A stretch of DNA of 64,000 nt from Globodera rostochiensis (GCA_018350325.1 JAEVLN010000001.1:6043254-6107253), one strand, 5' to 3'. Counted from the first letter of the stretch, positions 12,160 through 24,644 are shown. The notes: a model not told the origin generated them from the letters alone. Numbers and translations are program-made.

Positions 12160-13253
12160 TCCCTTGGACCTCTGGGCCTGTCCCATCCATCATGACAATT
12201 AAAGGCTATGGGCAGAAGAGGGGGGGGGGAGGGACGGGGGGAGGGGGGAGGGCCCTCTTTTGCCCCCCGGGGGATGAGAAGCCCCAGGGCATTTTATGCT
12301 TTGGCCATCTGTAGCGGATGATTTAAATGGAGGACGGGGCAAACAACACACTCACAAAATAACATCGCATCAGTGCCGAAGAAAAAAATGAACGGAAAAT
12401 GCAAATTTTGGGACATCGCCCGCAGGGAGAGACGGGGAGGGGGGGAGGGGGGGGGGGGTAGGGAGTGGGCATAGTTACGATTATGACGACATTTGGCGGT
12501 GGAGTGGAGGTATTTATGTGACTTCTTCCCCCTCCCCTTTCAAAGACAGAAGAAGGAAGGGCTGCTGGGTGTGGACATGGAGAATGGGAGGAATGAAAAA
12601 ATAATGAAAGTACCTCCGGGGGAGGTACGAAGAAAAGAGGCGGAGATCATCCATCTGCGCCCGAGGCGCGATCAAAGTGGCTGATGGTCAGTCAGAGTCA
12701 CCTTGCGACGGATGAATGAATGGAGGGGGGGGGGGAGGGGGTGGGGGGTGGGGTCTGCCGGACGATGGGTTGGTTGGTGATCCTTTTATCGGACACCCGG
12801 GACGAACGGCGGGGACGGACGGGGACTGCCCCGACAGGTGCAAGACGGTCTCAGACTGTGCTGTGACATTCGCCCGATGGGGGGAAGAGGGGGGGGGGGG
12901 GGTGGGACAAAGCCGATATAGCTGAGGGGGAGGGGAGGGCGGGGCCTGCTGGACTGAACTGCTGATGCGATGCCTGCAGGAATGGGAGATGACCCAGACG
13001 GGGACAAGTGTTTTTGCCCCTCCCACATCCATGGGCATCCCCAGCACGCCGCCACCGCCGCACACATTCACATTCAAATGTGCGGAGTGACCCGACCCAA
13101 CCGACCCCCAATCCATTGGAGTCTCATCATCATCGTCGGAGGAACGGCGGGTCATTGCCAGGCTCAGACGAATGGGTGGACAACGGGGGGGGGGGGACGA
13201 TTTCCCTAGAGCCAGATTAGACGAAGATGAAAGTGGGAGAGATTGGCCTGGGC

Positions 13254-13276
13254 CTAGGCTTAGGCTTAGGCTTGCA
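13254..13276. repeat. Interstitial telomere-like TTAGGC motif
   Basis: GGCTTAGGCTTAGGCTTG: about three head-to-tail copies of the nematode telomere hexamer in intergenic DNA. Confidence 0.7.
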
Positions 13277-15224
13277 AAACACATTTTATGCTTATTTTTT
13301 CCCCATGCCAATTAAACGGCCAGCAGGGCTTTCGGCGACCAATTGAGTCGGCGGAGGAGCGGCCGCCGTTGGCCACAGAATGGCCAATGAATGGCCCGGC
13401 CCACTGGGATGGAGCCCAACCCAACCCAATCTCTGTGCAGGGAGGGCAAGAGCGCTATCTGAAAGGGGGGCTGTTGGGGGGGGGCAAGCCAAGCCGTCGT
13501 CACTCGATGGATGACTGACTATTTGCTGGGGGTGGGGGGAACAAAAGGGCGAGGACATAGGCAAAGTGGGGGGGGGGTGGGAGGTGGACACCACCGACCC
13601 CATTCTTCGGGAGCGACTCTCGAGACCCGTTGACCTCGTGGGCATTGCGGTGGAAGAGACAATTCACTCCACTCAGTGGCATTCCGACGGGGCCCCCACC
13701 CTTCCTCCCCTTCGGGGATAAATAATGCAGATGCCCGCCGGCGCGTGGTTTGGGGAGGTTGGATTTGGGGGGAGGGGGCGGGAGCAGGGAGGGGGGGGGG
13801 GTGAGGGGGGGATTTGGGGGCGGGAGCGGGGGAGGTGAGGGGGGGGGATTTGGGGGGAGGGGCGGGATCGGGGGGGGGGTGAGGGTCAAGAGTGGACGGG
13901 GGGAGGGGTGGGGGAGGGGACGGCGAGTGAAATGACACTGAGCGGCACCGGCGGGAACACCTAAGGCTAAGGCCGGCAGGGGAAGAGGCAGCAGCCCGTT
14001 CAGCACATCAAATCGAGATTGGCCGTCCGTTTGGTGACATTGTCAGCGCATTTGAATATTTTTTCGTCCAATCGTCCGCCCCAAAAAGTGTTTGGTTTGG
14101 TTGAAATGTGATTTTTGGAAAGGGAACGTATGGAGGGGGGGGGGGGAGGGCTTTTGGTCCTCTTCCGCTTTCTTCCATTATTCCCCTCAGGGGATGCAGC
14201 AGCAGCAGCACCCTTTTTGAATTTCATCGCTGGGAGGGAGAGAAGGAATGACGCGGAAGGGAAAGTCAAAGTCATGTGGTGGTCATCACACAGTGGTCAC
14301 TCCTTCCCCCCGTCCGGATGGATCCCATTCCTTTTTGTCCCCCCGGGGGAATAAAAAGGGTAGCGGCGGCGGGGGGGGGTCTAATTGTGGGAGGAAACCG
14401 TAAAATTAAGCAGTTTTTTATCTGCCTGACTGTTCGCCGATTCCGCCGTTTCTGAACCCCTCCCCCCCCCCCGTCCCCCTCAACGCATTTCATTTTTTTT
14501 TCTTCCGCTTGAAGCCGTCTCGTCCTCCGTCCAATTCGAATTCTTCTTCTCAAAAGATGGCTGTTGCTGATAAGAGGGAATGTGAACGCGGGTGAAGAGC
14601 GAGGACAAAAAGAGGGGGAGGGGGGGGGGCAATTAATTTGTTCACTTCCTCCAAAATGAACCCGCCTAAGCCCTGGAGGGGATGGAAGGGGGGGGGGAGG
14701 CTGGCACGGCTGGGATCGGCTTGGCATTGACTTGGAGGGGAGGGGGGGGGGGGGGGGGGGGGGGGAGAAGGGATAATTTAATGAGCGGCCCCCGCTCAGT
14801 GAAAATTGAATGAATGGAGCGCGACAACTCGAAAATGACTGATTGAGCGGCTGCTGGACGGTCAGTCAGTGTGAGTGGACGGGCGGATGGGCAAAAGGGG
14901 CAAGGTGAGTCAGTTAGTCCCCCCCCCCCCCTCCTCCCCCCCCTTCGAATTCAAATTCGACCCCCCCCCCCCCCCCCCGGGGGGGGACGTTCGCGCCTCT
15001 CAATCTGTCAAAACGAACCGTTTACTTTTTGTCCATCCCGCGGATGATGCACTCCCCCAACTCTGCTGCCTGCTGAACGAACGAACGAACTGTCATCTCT
15101 CATCCCTCCGACGACGACAATTTTATACCACCCAAATCCGGTCACTGTGTCAAATTTCACGCCCCAACTGAGGAAAACTGCGGGGGGGGGGGCAAAAAGA
15201 AGGTGCGAAGCGCCGCGGGGACTG

Positions 15225-16113
15225 TCAAAGTAAAATAAACGAACGGACCGATTTTTTGGCTTTAGTCAATGCCAATTTTGGTTTTCCACAAATGCCCCGC
15301 GCACTTCCCAAATTATTATTTTTAATATATTTTTGGTGGTTGGTCCGCAAGAAAGTCGTTATGATAGGGACGTCACGATTGCCGAAAAAAATGCGCCATT
15401 TGTCCCGGACTGAAGTTGAGTACGGCGCCAAATCGTGGCGCCCAATTGACCCGAATCGCCGTCGGCGCTACCATTTTGCCGATCGCTTACTTTGGGAGGG
15501 AACGGCCGAGTCTTTGAGCTTATGAACGCGCCCATTTGTGAGCTCCAGCAGATGAACACCGTTGAGTTCGGCGCCCAATTGTTTAAAAGCGCTTTTTTTA
15601 ATCAATTCAAGAATTTTTTTTTGTCCAAAAAGCTTAGGCTTAACCCAACAAAAACTTAGTTCCATCGAACGGTCATCACAAGACTCCAAAATAGCTTTGG
15701 AACTGATCAAAAAGTGACGACAACGAGTTGAAGAAGTTTGGACATTCTTCTTGGAGAACCGGATGAAGCCGATAATTGCTAAAAAAAACTGGCTAATCAT
15801 CAAAGCAAATTAAATTGAAGCGATTCGAAATCCCCCCTCCCCCCACCGTTTAGATGACCTTTTACAGATCGTTAATAGATTTCGTCGACACACGAAAAGG
15901 TGCCCGTCGGCAATGTACAGCTCGGCAACGTGGACAATAATCAAATAGTGCCGGCGGTGTTCTTTTCCCGAACCTGACGCCCGAAATTTGTTTTATAAAG
16001 TCGTTTTTACAAGAAAGGTTTATTCGCTTCGCATGGAGAAGAGTTGAGAAACATTTGGGCCCGATCGCCGTCGGCGCTAATAAAGTCAAAAAAAAAAAGG
16101 ATTTAAAAAGCAA
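15225..16113 (-). other. Possible unrecognised multi-exon gene
   Basis: Less repetitive than its surroundings, with several splice-like sites on the minus strand: GTAAGC after a frame ending ...LKDSAVPSQ (near 15492), an acceptor before a frame beginning VRDKWRIFF (near 15410), and GTAAAAG near 15868. One frame contains ISGVRFGKR, which resembles a processed FMRFamide-like peptide, but there is only one copy, no clear signal peptide and no ATG. The 14-mer CGCCGACGGCGAT occurs twice (near 15470 and 16075). No family was recognised and no complete model could be built. Confidence 0.25.
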
Positions 16114-16476
16114 ACGGCCGACGCCAGAGGGGTTCTTAAATAAAGTTGACGTGGTAACACAATGCCAATGTTTCCGTGCCGTTCCTTCCGTTTGAGTGCC
16201 CCCCCCCCTCCCTCCCTCTCTTTATCAAGTGAAATGACCGACCCGCCCGTCGCCGTCGGGGAAATCGCTTAAGGGGAAATTAACTCCGTCCAATTGTGTC
16301 TTCATTACTTTGTGAAAGGTGTGAATAAATAAAAAAAAATACAAAGTTTGTGAGTGAGTGAGATGAGAGTGAAATGCTGCAAAAAAAGGGGGGGGGGGGA
16401 TGGGCTGCTCTATAGGAAAATGTGCATAACGCCGGGGGGGGAGGCGTTGGATCCTTTTGACTTTTTTGTCCGTCCG

Positions 16477-19400
16477 TTACGCCCTTCTGAAGGGACTGTT
16501 ACTGCGCACGCGCTTCGGGCGATCCATCAATTTGACGCTGGCGGCCGTTGTGCCGCCGCCGCCGCCGCCGCCGGCGGCGCCGCCCAACTCGACGCTTACA
16601 TTAATTTTGCGCTCTCTGAGAGGCGAGCACGAAGGCTTCAGAATCTGAAACGGAAGAGCCTCTTCATTAAATCACAAAAAAAAAAGGAGGGGAGGGGGAC
16701 AAAGGGGAACGAGTTGGGCCTTGGGCTTTTCCCGGAGGGTACCTGGAGAAGGGGGGGGGAAGGGGAACGAGTTGGGGGCTTTTCCCGGAGGGTATACCTG
16801 GAGAGGGGGGGGGGGGAAAGGGGAACGAGTTGGGGGCTTTTCCCGGAGGGTACCTGGAAGGAGCACAACAAACTCCGGTCCACGTTCATCACCGCGCCGG
16901 CGTTGTCAAATTCACCGCAATAATTGGGTGCCGAAAACACCGTGACCAGACCTCGACGGCCGAAGAATTCGTAACCATCCTAAAACAGAAACAATTAGCC
17001 CCCCTAAAATTAAGCCTAAGCCTAAAACAGAAACAATTTAGCCCCCCTAATTAAGCCTAAGCCTAAAACAGAAACAATTAGCCCCCCTAAAATTAAGCCT
17101 AAGCCTAAAACAGAAACAATTAGCCCCCCTAAAATTAAGCCTAAGCCTAAAACAGAAACAATTAGCCCCCTAAAATTAAGCCTAAGCTAAAACAGAAACA
17201 ATTAGCCCCTCAAAATTAAGCCTAAGCCTAAAACAGAAACAATTAGCCCCCCTAAAATTAAGCCTAAGCCTAAAACAGAAACAATTTAGCCCCCCTAATT
17301 AAGCCTAAGCTAAAACAGAAACAATTAGCCCCCCTAAAATTAAGCCTAAGCCTAAAACAGAAACAATTAGCCCCCTTGAAATTAAGCCTAAGCCTAAAAC
17401 AGAAACAATTAGCGCCCTAAAATTAAGCCTAAGCCTAAAACAGAAACAATTAGCGCCCTAAAATTAAGCCTAAGCCTAAAACAGAAACAATTAGCCCCCC
17501 TAAAATTAAGCCTAAGCCTAAAACAGAAACAATTAGCCCCCTTGAAATTAAGCCTAAGCCTAAAACAGAAACAATTAGCCCACCTAAAATTAAGCCTAAG
17601 CCTAAAACAGAAACAATTAGCCCCCCTAAAATTAAGCCTAAGCCTAAAACAAAAACAATTTAGCCCCCCTAAAATTAAGCCTAAGCCTAAAACAGAAACA
17701 ATTAGCGCCCCTAAAATTAAGCCTAAGCCTAAAACAGAAACAATTAGCCCCCCTAAAATTAAGCCTAAGCCTAAAACAAAAACAATTTAGCCCCCCTAAA
17801 ATTAAGCCTAAGCCTAAAACAGAAACAATTAGCCCCCTTGAAATTAAGCCTAAGCCCAAAACAGAAACAATTAGCGCCCCTAAAATTAAGCCTAAGCTAA
17901 AACAGAAACAATTAGCCCCCCTAAAATTAAGCCTAAGCCTAAAACAGAAACAATTAGCCCCCCTAAAATTAAGCCTAAGCCTAAAACAGAAACAATTTAG
18001 CCCCCCTAATTAAGCCTAAGCCTACAACAGAAACAATTAGCGCCCCTAAAATTAAGCCTAAGCCTAAAACAGAAACAATTAGCGCCCTAAAATTAAGCCT
18101 AAGCCTAAAACAGAAACAATTAGCCCCCCTAAAATTAAGCCTAAGCCTAAAACAGAAACAATTAGCCCCCTTGAAATTAAGCCTAAGCCTAAAACAGAAA
18201 CAATTAGCCCACCTAAAATTAAGCCTAAGCCTAAAACAGAAACAATTAGCCCCCCTAAAATTAAGCCTAAGCCTAAAACAAAAACAATTTAGCCCCCCTA
18301 AAATTAAGCCTAAGCCTAAAACAGAAACAATTAGCGCCCCTAAAATTAAGCCTAAGCCTAAAACAGAAACAATTAGCCCCCCCTAAAATTAAGCCTAAGC
18401 CTAAAACAGAAACAATTAGCCCCCCTAAAATTAAGCCTAAGCCTAAAACAAAAACAATTAGCCCCCTAAAATTAAGCCTAAGCCTAAAATTAAGCCTAAG
18501 CCTAAAACAGAAACAATTAGCCCCCCTAAAATTAAGCCTAAGCCTAAAACAGAAACAATTAGCCCCCTAAAATTAAGCCTAAGCTAAAACAGAAACAATT
18601 AGCCCCCCTAAAATTAAGCCTAAGCCTAAAACAGAAACAATTAGCCCCCCTAAAATTAAGCCTAAGCCTAAAACAGAAACAATTTAGCCCCCCTAATTAA
18701 GCCTAAGCCTAAAACAGAAACAATTAGCGCCCCTAAAATTAAGCCTAAGCCTAAAACAGAAACAATTAGCGCCCTAAAATTAAGCCTAAGCCTAAAACAG
18801 AAACAATTAGCCCCCTAAAATTAAGCCTAAGCCTAAAATTAAGCCTAAGCCTAAAACAGAAACAATTAGCCCCCCTAAAATTAAGCCTAAGCCTAAAACA
18901 GAAACAATTAGCCCCCTTGAAATTAAGCCTAAGCCTAAAACAGAAACAATTAGCCCCCCTAAAATTAAGCCTAAGCCTAAAACAGAAACAATTAGCCCCC
19001 CTAAAATTAAGCCTAAGCCTAAAACAGAAACAATTAGCCCCCTTGAAATTAAGCCTAAGCCTAAAACAGAAACAATTAGCGCCCTAAAATTAAGCCTAAG
19101 CCTAAAACAGAAACAATTAGCCCCCCTAAAATTAAGCCTAAGCCTAAAACAGAAACAATTAGCGCCCTAAAATTAAGCCTAAGCCTAAAACAGAAACAAT
19201 TAGCCCCCCTAAAATTAAGCCTAAGCCTAAAACAGAAACAATTAGCCCCCTTGAAATTAAGCCTAAGCCTAAAACAGAAACAATTAGCCCACCTAAAATT
19301 AAGCCTAAGCCCGCCCGCCGCGCTCACCTCGACCACCTGGTGGCCCCGGACAACAATGTCCAAGTCCATCCGGGAGAGGAACTGCTGCAGCACGTCCACG

Positions 19401-20923
19401 CCGAACACGTAGCTGACGCCGCGATCGTTGGCCGCCCATCCGGTCACTTTTGGGTCCGGGTCCGACCACAGAATGTCGCAGAGCAGACCTTTTGCAGGAC
19501 CGGAGGACTCACTCGTCTCGCGCACAAAAAAAGCTAACCCACCGGATTCCTGCACATCCGCTGGTCGCTGTATCCGCTTCAGCTGCTCCAATGTCCTCAG
19601 ATAGGGCGAAAGACCGCCGTGGCAACAAAAAATTTTGCCGTTGATCAGCGCGGCCACCGGCAAGCAATTGAATACGTCTTGAAAGGCCTGAAAAATGCAA
19701 TAAAATGGACACAGACAGACATTGGCATGGCGTGGTCGAGACTGACCTTCCAAACGCGAATGTTCATTCGAGTTTTGCCTGAACGAGGGGGAGGGGGACT
19801 GGTTCAACAACAACAACAAATTAAAAGGGTGCCCACATTCGTTGTAAAATCCGTATATCCGATTGAGCGAGGCAACTTCATGGTTTCCGCGCAGGAGGAA
19901 GAAATTGACCGGGTATTTGATTTTGTAACACAGCAACAAAATGATCGTCTAAAACGGAAACAAATTATTGCCGTTGCCGACGAAATTTGGCCATGCCGTC
20001 GATGACCACCTCCAAACTGCGGGTCCCTCTGTCCACGTAATCGCCGAGGAACAAATAATTGGACTTGGGCGGAAAGCCGCAGTTGTGGAACAGCCGAAGC
20101 AAATCCTTCGGTGGGGGGGGGGGGGTGATTAGAAATGGAACGATCGGCGGCGATCAATCGATCGATCAAACCGATCGATCAGTGATTTGGACTGACTGTG
20201 AATTGGCCGTGGATGTCGCCCACAATTTTGAGCGGTGCACTCAGTTCCAGCATCATCGGCTGTGACAGCAGCAAATCCCGGCTGAGCATGCACAGCGCAC
20301 GCACCTCCGACTCGCTGACGTCGACGCCATGCCGCCACTGCGCGTTTGTCTGAACGAACGGACAAAGGGAATCTTCAGCAAATGCCAATGTTTTGAGAGC
20401 TGATCACTTCACCCGTCCCTCTCTGATCAGGGTGATTAGTCCTCTGATCAGTGATCAGTCACCGCCTCCCCCCCCCCTCCCGGCGATTTGGGCGATCAAA
20501 AAGTAATTTTACTAAAAATGTACCACAATTCGTTCCCGCCCTTATCTTCCCAAAACCGGCGGCGGCGGCCTTCCAATTACAGCAAAAAACCCCCCTTTTT
20601 ATTGTTGCATCTTTTCATCGGCGTAATAAAAGGGGGGCAATTAGCGCCCCTATTTAGTCGTAAATAACAATAATAATAATAATAATAATAAAAGATCGGT
20701 GATTAAAATGGCCAATGTTGCCGATCATTCAGTGTTTATCAGCATCATCATCATTTTTAGCATTATGAACTTGTAACAACCACTTTAGGCTAATTAACTA
20801 ATTAATGATTGCTAATTGAATGTTGATGGAGATGGATACCTGCTGGGCTGGGCTTGTCAGACGTGCGATTACGTTGTCAATGTCAATGGAAGAGCAGGCA
20901 AATGATTTTCGCCGTGTTACCAT
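16477..20923 (-). CDS. PPP1C: Serine/threonine protein phosphatase PP1 catalytic subunit
   Basis: Metal-dependent Ser/Thr phosphatase, the catalytic core of many PP1 holoenzymes. Nine exons join in phase to 358 aa: 20923-20840, 20349-20197, 20105-20010, 19948-19837, 19778-19747, 19687-19543, 19488-19328, 16979-16854, 16644-16477. All PPP-family motifs are present in order: GDIHGQ, GDYVDRG, LLRGNHE, then RGHQVVEDGYEFF and [16 protein letters not shown], and finally SFQILKP. Exon 1 ([12 protein letters not shown]...) and the Gly-rich tail after ILKP are not conserved. It is more divergent than vertebrate PP1 (for example GNHEV for GNHEC), so it may be a nematode-specific paralogue. The 54-bp intron 6 is in frame and would read through as about 18 extra residues if retained. 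Intron 7 (2,348 bp) is almost all minisatellite; intron 8 carries a second array. Confidence 0.93.
16700..16860 (-). repeat. PP1 intron 8 tandem array carrying the splice donor
   Basis: Three to four units of about 50-57 bp. On the minus strand each reads CCAGGTACCCTCCGGGAAAAG then a spacer then CAACTCGTTCCCC. The first CCAG|GTACC is the real donor at the end of exon 8 (16854), and the following units repeat that junction. Confidence 0.75.
16980..19315 (-). repeat. 2.3-kb telomere-motif minisatellite filling PP1 intron 7
   Basis: About 55 tandem copies of a roughly 42-bp unit. On the plus strand it is AAAATTAAGCCTAAGCCTAA followed by AACAGAAACAATTAGCCCCCCT. Each unit holds two adjacent copies of GCCTAA (complement TTAGGC, the nematode telomere hexamer). 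Read in the gene's sense, each unit also carries TTGTTTCTGTTTTAG, identical to the true acceptor before exon 8. Variants (GCGCCCT, CTTGAAATT, CACCT) recur in the same order near 17542 and 18171, about 629 bp or 15 units apart, which points to higher-order amplification. Confidence 0.9.
20664..20693. repeat. (AAT)n microsatellite
   Basis: About nine AAT triplets inside PP1 intron 1. Confidence 0.85.
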
Positions 20924-21709
20924 TCTGCTAACGGATGGACGGGGGCGAAACAGAAAAAGCTAACGGCAAATGCGGCGACTAAATCCGGAGAATTTTAAAT
21001 TGAAATCCGAAGGAACGAAGGCTTTTCCGTTTTTGGAAGAAGCATAGAAAAAGCAATGAGAATGTCCAAAAACAGAAGAAAGCGCCGGGGGCGAGGGGAG
21101 GAACGAAATGAAACTTTTTTGGGGGCCAATCTTTGGCCAAACCTTTGCAGGTTATGCCAAACGAAACAAACAGCGGCAGCGAAGGCGGACGGCGCCCCCC
21201 CCCCCTAAAACAATGGACAAGAACACCACAAAACGCGGCCATGCCCCCGGCCATTGGCGGGTGGGCCAACGCCCCCTTTTGCCCTCTGCTGAATGAGTAC
21301 TGGCCGCGCCCACCTCGACGAGAATAATTCACTCATCAGAATTCCCTATTTTCTCCATCCCGTCATTCTTTGGCGGTTAGCGATGCACACAAAATGTCCC
21401 CCCCCCACCCGGTGCTCTCTCTTCAAAAAAAAAGAGGGGGGGGGGGAGGGGTTGAACGGTCTCTGGATTGGACGTAAGCAAAGCGAGGGGGCGGGGGAAT
21501 AATTCCTCCCCCCCCCCGCCACGGCTCCCGCCTAAACCGAAATAGCACTCACTCTGACAACCCAAACGGCGACAGAGTGAATGAAATAAAAGAGAATGCA
21601 AATGGCCAAATGGCGGTGGATGAGGCCAAATTCTGGCTGCTCTGAGAGCGATTATTGGGGGGGGGGAGGACGGATGTCAGCAGCACGGAGAGTGGGGGCG
21701 GGGGGGGGG

Positions 21710-21857
21710 ATTAGGGGGAGGGGGGAGGGGGGAGGGGAGGGGGGAGGGGGGAGGGGGGGAGGGGGGAGGGGGGAGGGGGGAGGGGGGAGGGGGGGGGGGA
21801 GGGGGGAGGGGGGAGGGGGGAGGGGGGAGGGGGGAGGGGGGAGGGGGGAGGGGAGGG
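21710..21857. repeat. (GGGGGA)n array
   Basis: About 20 units of G4-6 followed by A, nearly uninterrupted, G-rich on the plus strand. Confidence 0.9.
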
Positions 21858-23044
21858 AATGGGACAAAAAGTCGGGTGGGACCAATAATAGTTCGCTTGA
21901 GTTGAATGAGAATGATGTGATCCATTACCACCAACCCCCGGCGGGGGGGGGGGAATCAGCTGACTTCAACTTCAATCCCCGCCAAACTTTTCACTTTCCT
22001 TTTTCATTTCATACAGCAAAAGGGATGAATGTCCATAAAAAACCATTCATCGTTCCAGGAAACGCCGGGGGGGGGGACTAAGGGGGGGGGGGGGAAAGAC
22101 ATTACGGATGGGTGGCCTGGCCGTTGTTGCGTTGGTTGGTTTTATAATGAATCAAGCGAGGGGATGGCGGTGAAAAACGCCAAAATTTAGGGGGGGGGGG
22201 TGACGGGGGGGGAGGGAGGGGGTCCTGAAAGTGCAAGGGCAGGGGGGGGGGAGTTTCAGCATGGAGGGAAAGGGGGGGGGGAGGACGAGGAGGGGGGGGT
22301 GGAAGCAATCATCGTCCGTCTCCATCTTAGCGTGAAGCGAGGAAATGGGTTTAGCCGATCGTTCGTCCTTCAAAAACCAATTCACTCACTCATCCCAACC
22401 AAAAGACTCAGCGCCTAATCCATCGCGCAGAAAGTGATCCCCCCCCCCTCCCCCTCCAGTCAGTCGGTTGGAGAGGGCCTCTTGAGCAGAAAAAGAGGAA
22501 CAATGAATGCCTCTAGGAATGGACGAAGATGAGTTTTGTGCAAAAACAGCCCCTGGGGGGAGGAGGGAAAGGGGAAATGGGATGCTTGTGCTTGTGCATC
22601 ATCATCATCTTTTCTTCGCTTCCTTATGGACTCAAAAGGCAAAAAACGACCAACAATTTATCTAACGGTGATGAAACGGGGGGCGGTTAATCAACGGAGA
22701 TGAATAATGGAGTCCCTGTGACATTTCACACACACAAAAATGGAGAGATACAAAAAACGACGAAAAGAATAAACTAAAAATGAAAATGTTTTTGTGGGCG
22801 GCGGGAGGGGGGGGGGTGACTCGACGTGACGAAAAAATGGGGGGAGGGGGCGAGGGGGGGGGGGGGGGGGATGGGGACGCATGGAATGGGCGGGAGTGAT
22901 ACGCACAGAGAGAGGCGAGTTTGGCAACGGCTGGCAGAAGAATGGGACGGCGCTGGGGGGGCTAAGGCGGGCGGGGGGGGGAGAACCAACAGAGCGCCCG
23001 CCGCGGGCGACCAACGACCGCCCGTCCGTTCGTCCGCCGCGACC

Positions 23045-23153
23045 TGAAGTCCTCCTCCCCCCCCCACCCCAAAAAGTCCCACCCCCCCCACAACCCACAA
23101 AAGTCCCCCCCCCCCCCACCCCCCCAAAGCCCCCCCGCCCCCCCCCCCCCCAA

Positions 23154-23219
<66 letters not shown>

Positions 23220-23345
23220 ACCCCCCCCCCCAAGTCCCCCCACGACCCCCCCCCCCCACCCCCGAAGTCCTTCTCGCCCCTCCCCCCCCCACCCCCCAAA
23301 GTCCCCCCCCCCCAAAGAAGTCCCCCCCCTCCCCAAGGCCCCCTC
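23045..23345. repeat. Near-homopolymeric C tract
   Basis: About 300 bp dominated by C runs of up to about 30 nt, broken by short AAAGT and CGAAGTC blocks. Exact run lengths are probably unreliable in the assembly. Confidence 0.85.
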
Positions 23346-24644
23346 CTCGCGCCACCTCCCGCCCCCCCCCCACCCCCCGAAGTCCTCCCCCCACCACCAC
23401 CACCGTGTTCATCGTTCGTCCCCAATGCGCACCTTTCCCCCCCCCGCCCCCCCCCACTCATTCTCTTCCCTTTCCTCTTCACTTCTTCCCCCCATTAGTC
23501 TGTCCCATCTTTTGGCTGGGCGGCGACAAACAAAAAAAGTGAAAGAAGAGAAAATGAAATTGCGTTGAGATGAAGAAATTTGCAAAAATATAAAAATTGA
23601 GCGAATTGGTGGGCGATGAAAACGGAGAAAATAGCGAATAAAATATAAAAGGGATGCGCCCGCCAGGCGTCGCTCAATTCCGTCGCACAAAAAGACAAAA
23701 AGCTCAGCGAAAAGAATGGCAAAAGTCCCCGGCGGGCCCAAAATGAACAACAAAACGACGTGAACAAACGACGAAAGGGGCGCAAAAAATGAATGGATGA
23801 TGTACAGAGAGCAATTTGATACGGCCAAATTGTGCAAGAAGAACAAAGTCAGTTGGCCAAGGAATATACCATTAAGTGTTTGCCTTTCCCCCCCCCCCCC
23901 TCCTCCTCCAGCAGAAGCGGCCATCGGATATCCGGGGGGGGGGGGGGGGGGAAAGCAAATTGGAAGCGTCGACTGATCTTCGAACTTTGGGGGGGGGGGG
24001 GGGGAATTGAATTTATTATTAGTGTCAGGTGAATTAAATTGTAATAAAATTGAGAAAGACACAAAAAATAAAAAGTGCAAAAGGACGCCCAACTGATTGA
24101 TGCAACGGGCAAACGACAATACATCAAACTCCTCAACTTGAATGGAGTGGAAATGGAAATGGACAGAAGATGGCGGTGAGGGGGGGGGGGGAATCCCTTT
24201 CGGCGTTTGCTAAGAAATTGGATGATTATTTTGGGTTTTGGGAAGCACCAATCAATGCCACCAACCCATTTAATCGGTACAATTTCAACGATGGCCCCGT
24301 GGTTGGGGGGCGGGTGGGAGAAAAGGGGGTGGAGGACGAGGGGGGCGGGGGGGGGGGGAGGGGGGGGGATAATGGGGTGGATGATGGGGGGGGGGATGAT
24401 GGGGGGACGGAAGGCCGAGAGGGGGGGGGAATGGGAGTAAAGTGTTGGAAAGGTCGTGTCGTTCGTTCATCCAACCCACCAAAATCACCGCCACCTCCCC
24501 CCCCCCCCAAAAAAGAGGGGGGGGAGGAAAGTGTCGATCGATCCACCGGGGCCGATTGGGAGGATAATCCGCACACATTTTGTCCAAATATTTGTCCAAA
24601 AACAAAAGCACTGCAGCACAACAAAATTCTTCAAAGTCCCCAAA

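Larger units (their letters stand above)
9601..15200. other. G-run-rich intergenic desert
   Basis: Dozens of G runs of 8-25 nt, mostly on the plus strand (for example 9770, 10370, 12440, 14735-14766), and some C runs (11030, 11240, 14960). Open frames are poly-Gly/Pro/Arg artefacts, often open on both strands. A TATAAAAG motif sits at 10031-10038, but no gene could be tied to it. I cannot exclude exons of a low-complexity gene near 11700-12200. Confidence 0.5.
20924..24644. other. Poly-G/poly-C intergenic desert
   Basis: Contains a (GGGGGA)n array, G runs around 22080-22280 and a nearly pure C block at 23050-23340. Six-frame open frames here are poly-Gly or poly-Pro and overlap each other, so none is annotated. 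Both neighbouring promoters probably lie in it. Confidence 0.55.

Noticed and set aside
15862..16113. FMRFamide-like neuropeptide gene
   Set aside because: Single VRFGKR motif, no ATG-initiated signal peptide and competing frames; kept only as an unrecognised gene.
17542..18386. Repeat-protein ORFs ([14 protein letters not shown] type, both strands) in the telomere-motif minisatellite
   Set aside because: They lie wholly inside the PP1 intron whose flanking exons join in phase; the open frames follow from a 42-bp unit without stops.
19440..19540. 20-residue insertion in PP1 between RPADVQES and GLLCD
   Set aside because: A GT-AG pair 54 bp apart removes it exactly and restores the PP1 consensus, so it is an in-frame intron.
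21596..22081. 161-aa Gly/Glu/Arg-rich ORF over the (GGGGGA)n array
   Set aside because: Microsatellite translation; the opposite strand gives an equally long Pro-rich frame.
22691..23498. Long poly-Gly and poly-Pro ORFs (up to 263 aa)
   Set aside because: Translations of near-homopolymer G/C in several frames and both strands at once, with no splice signals or non-repetitive domain.
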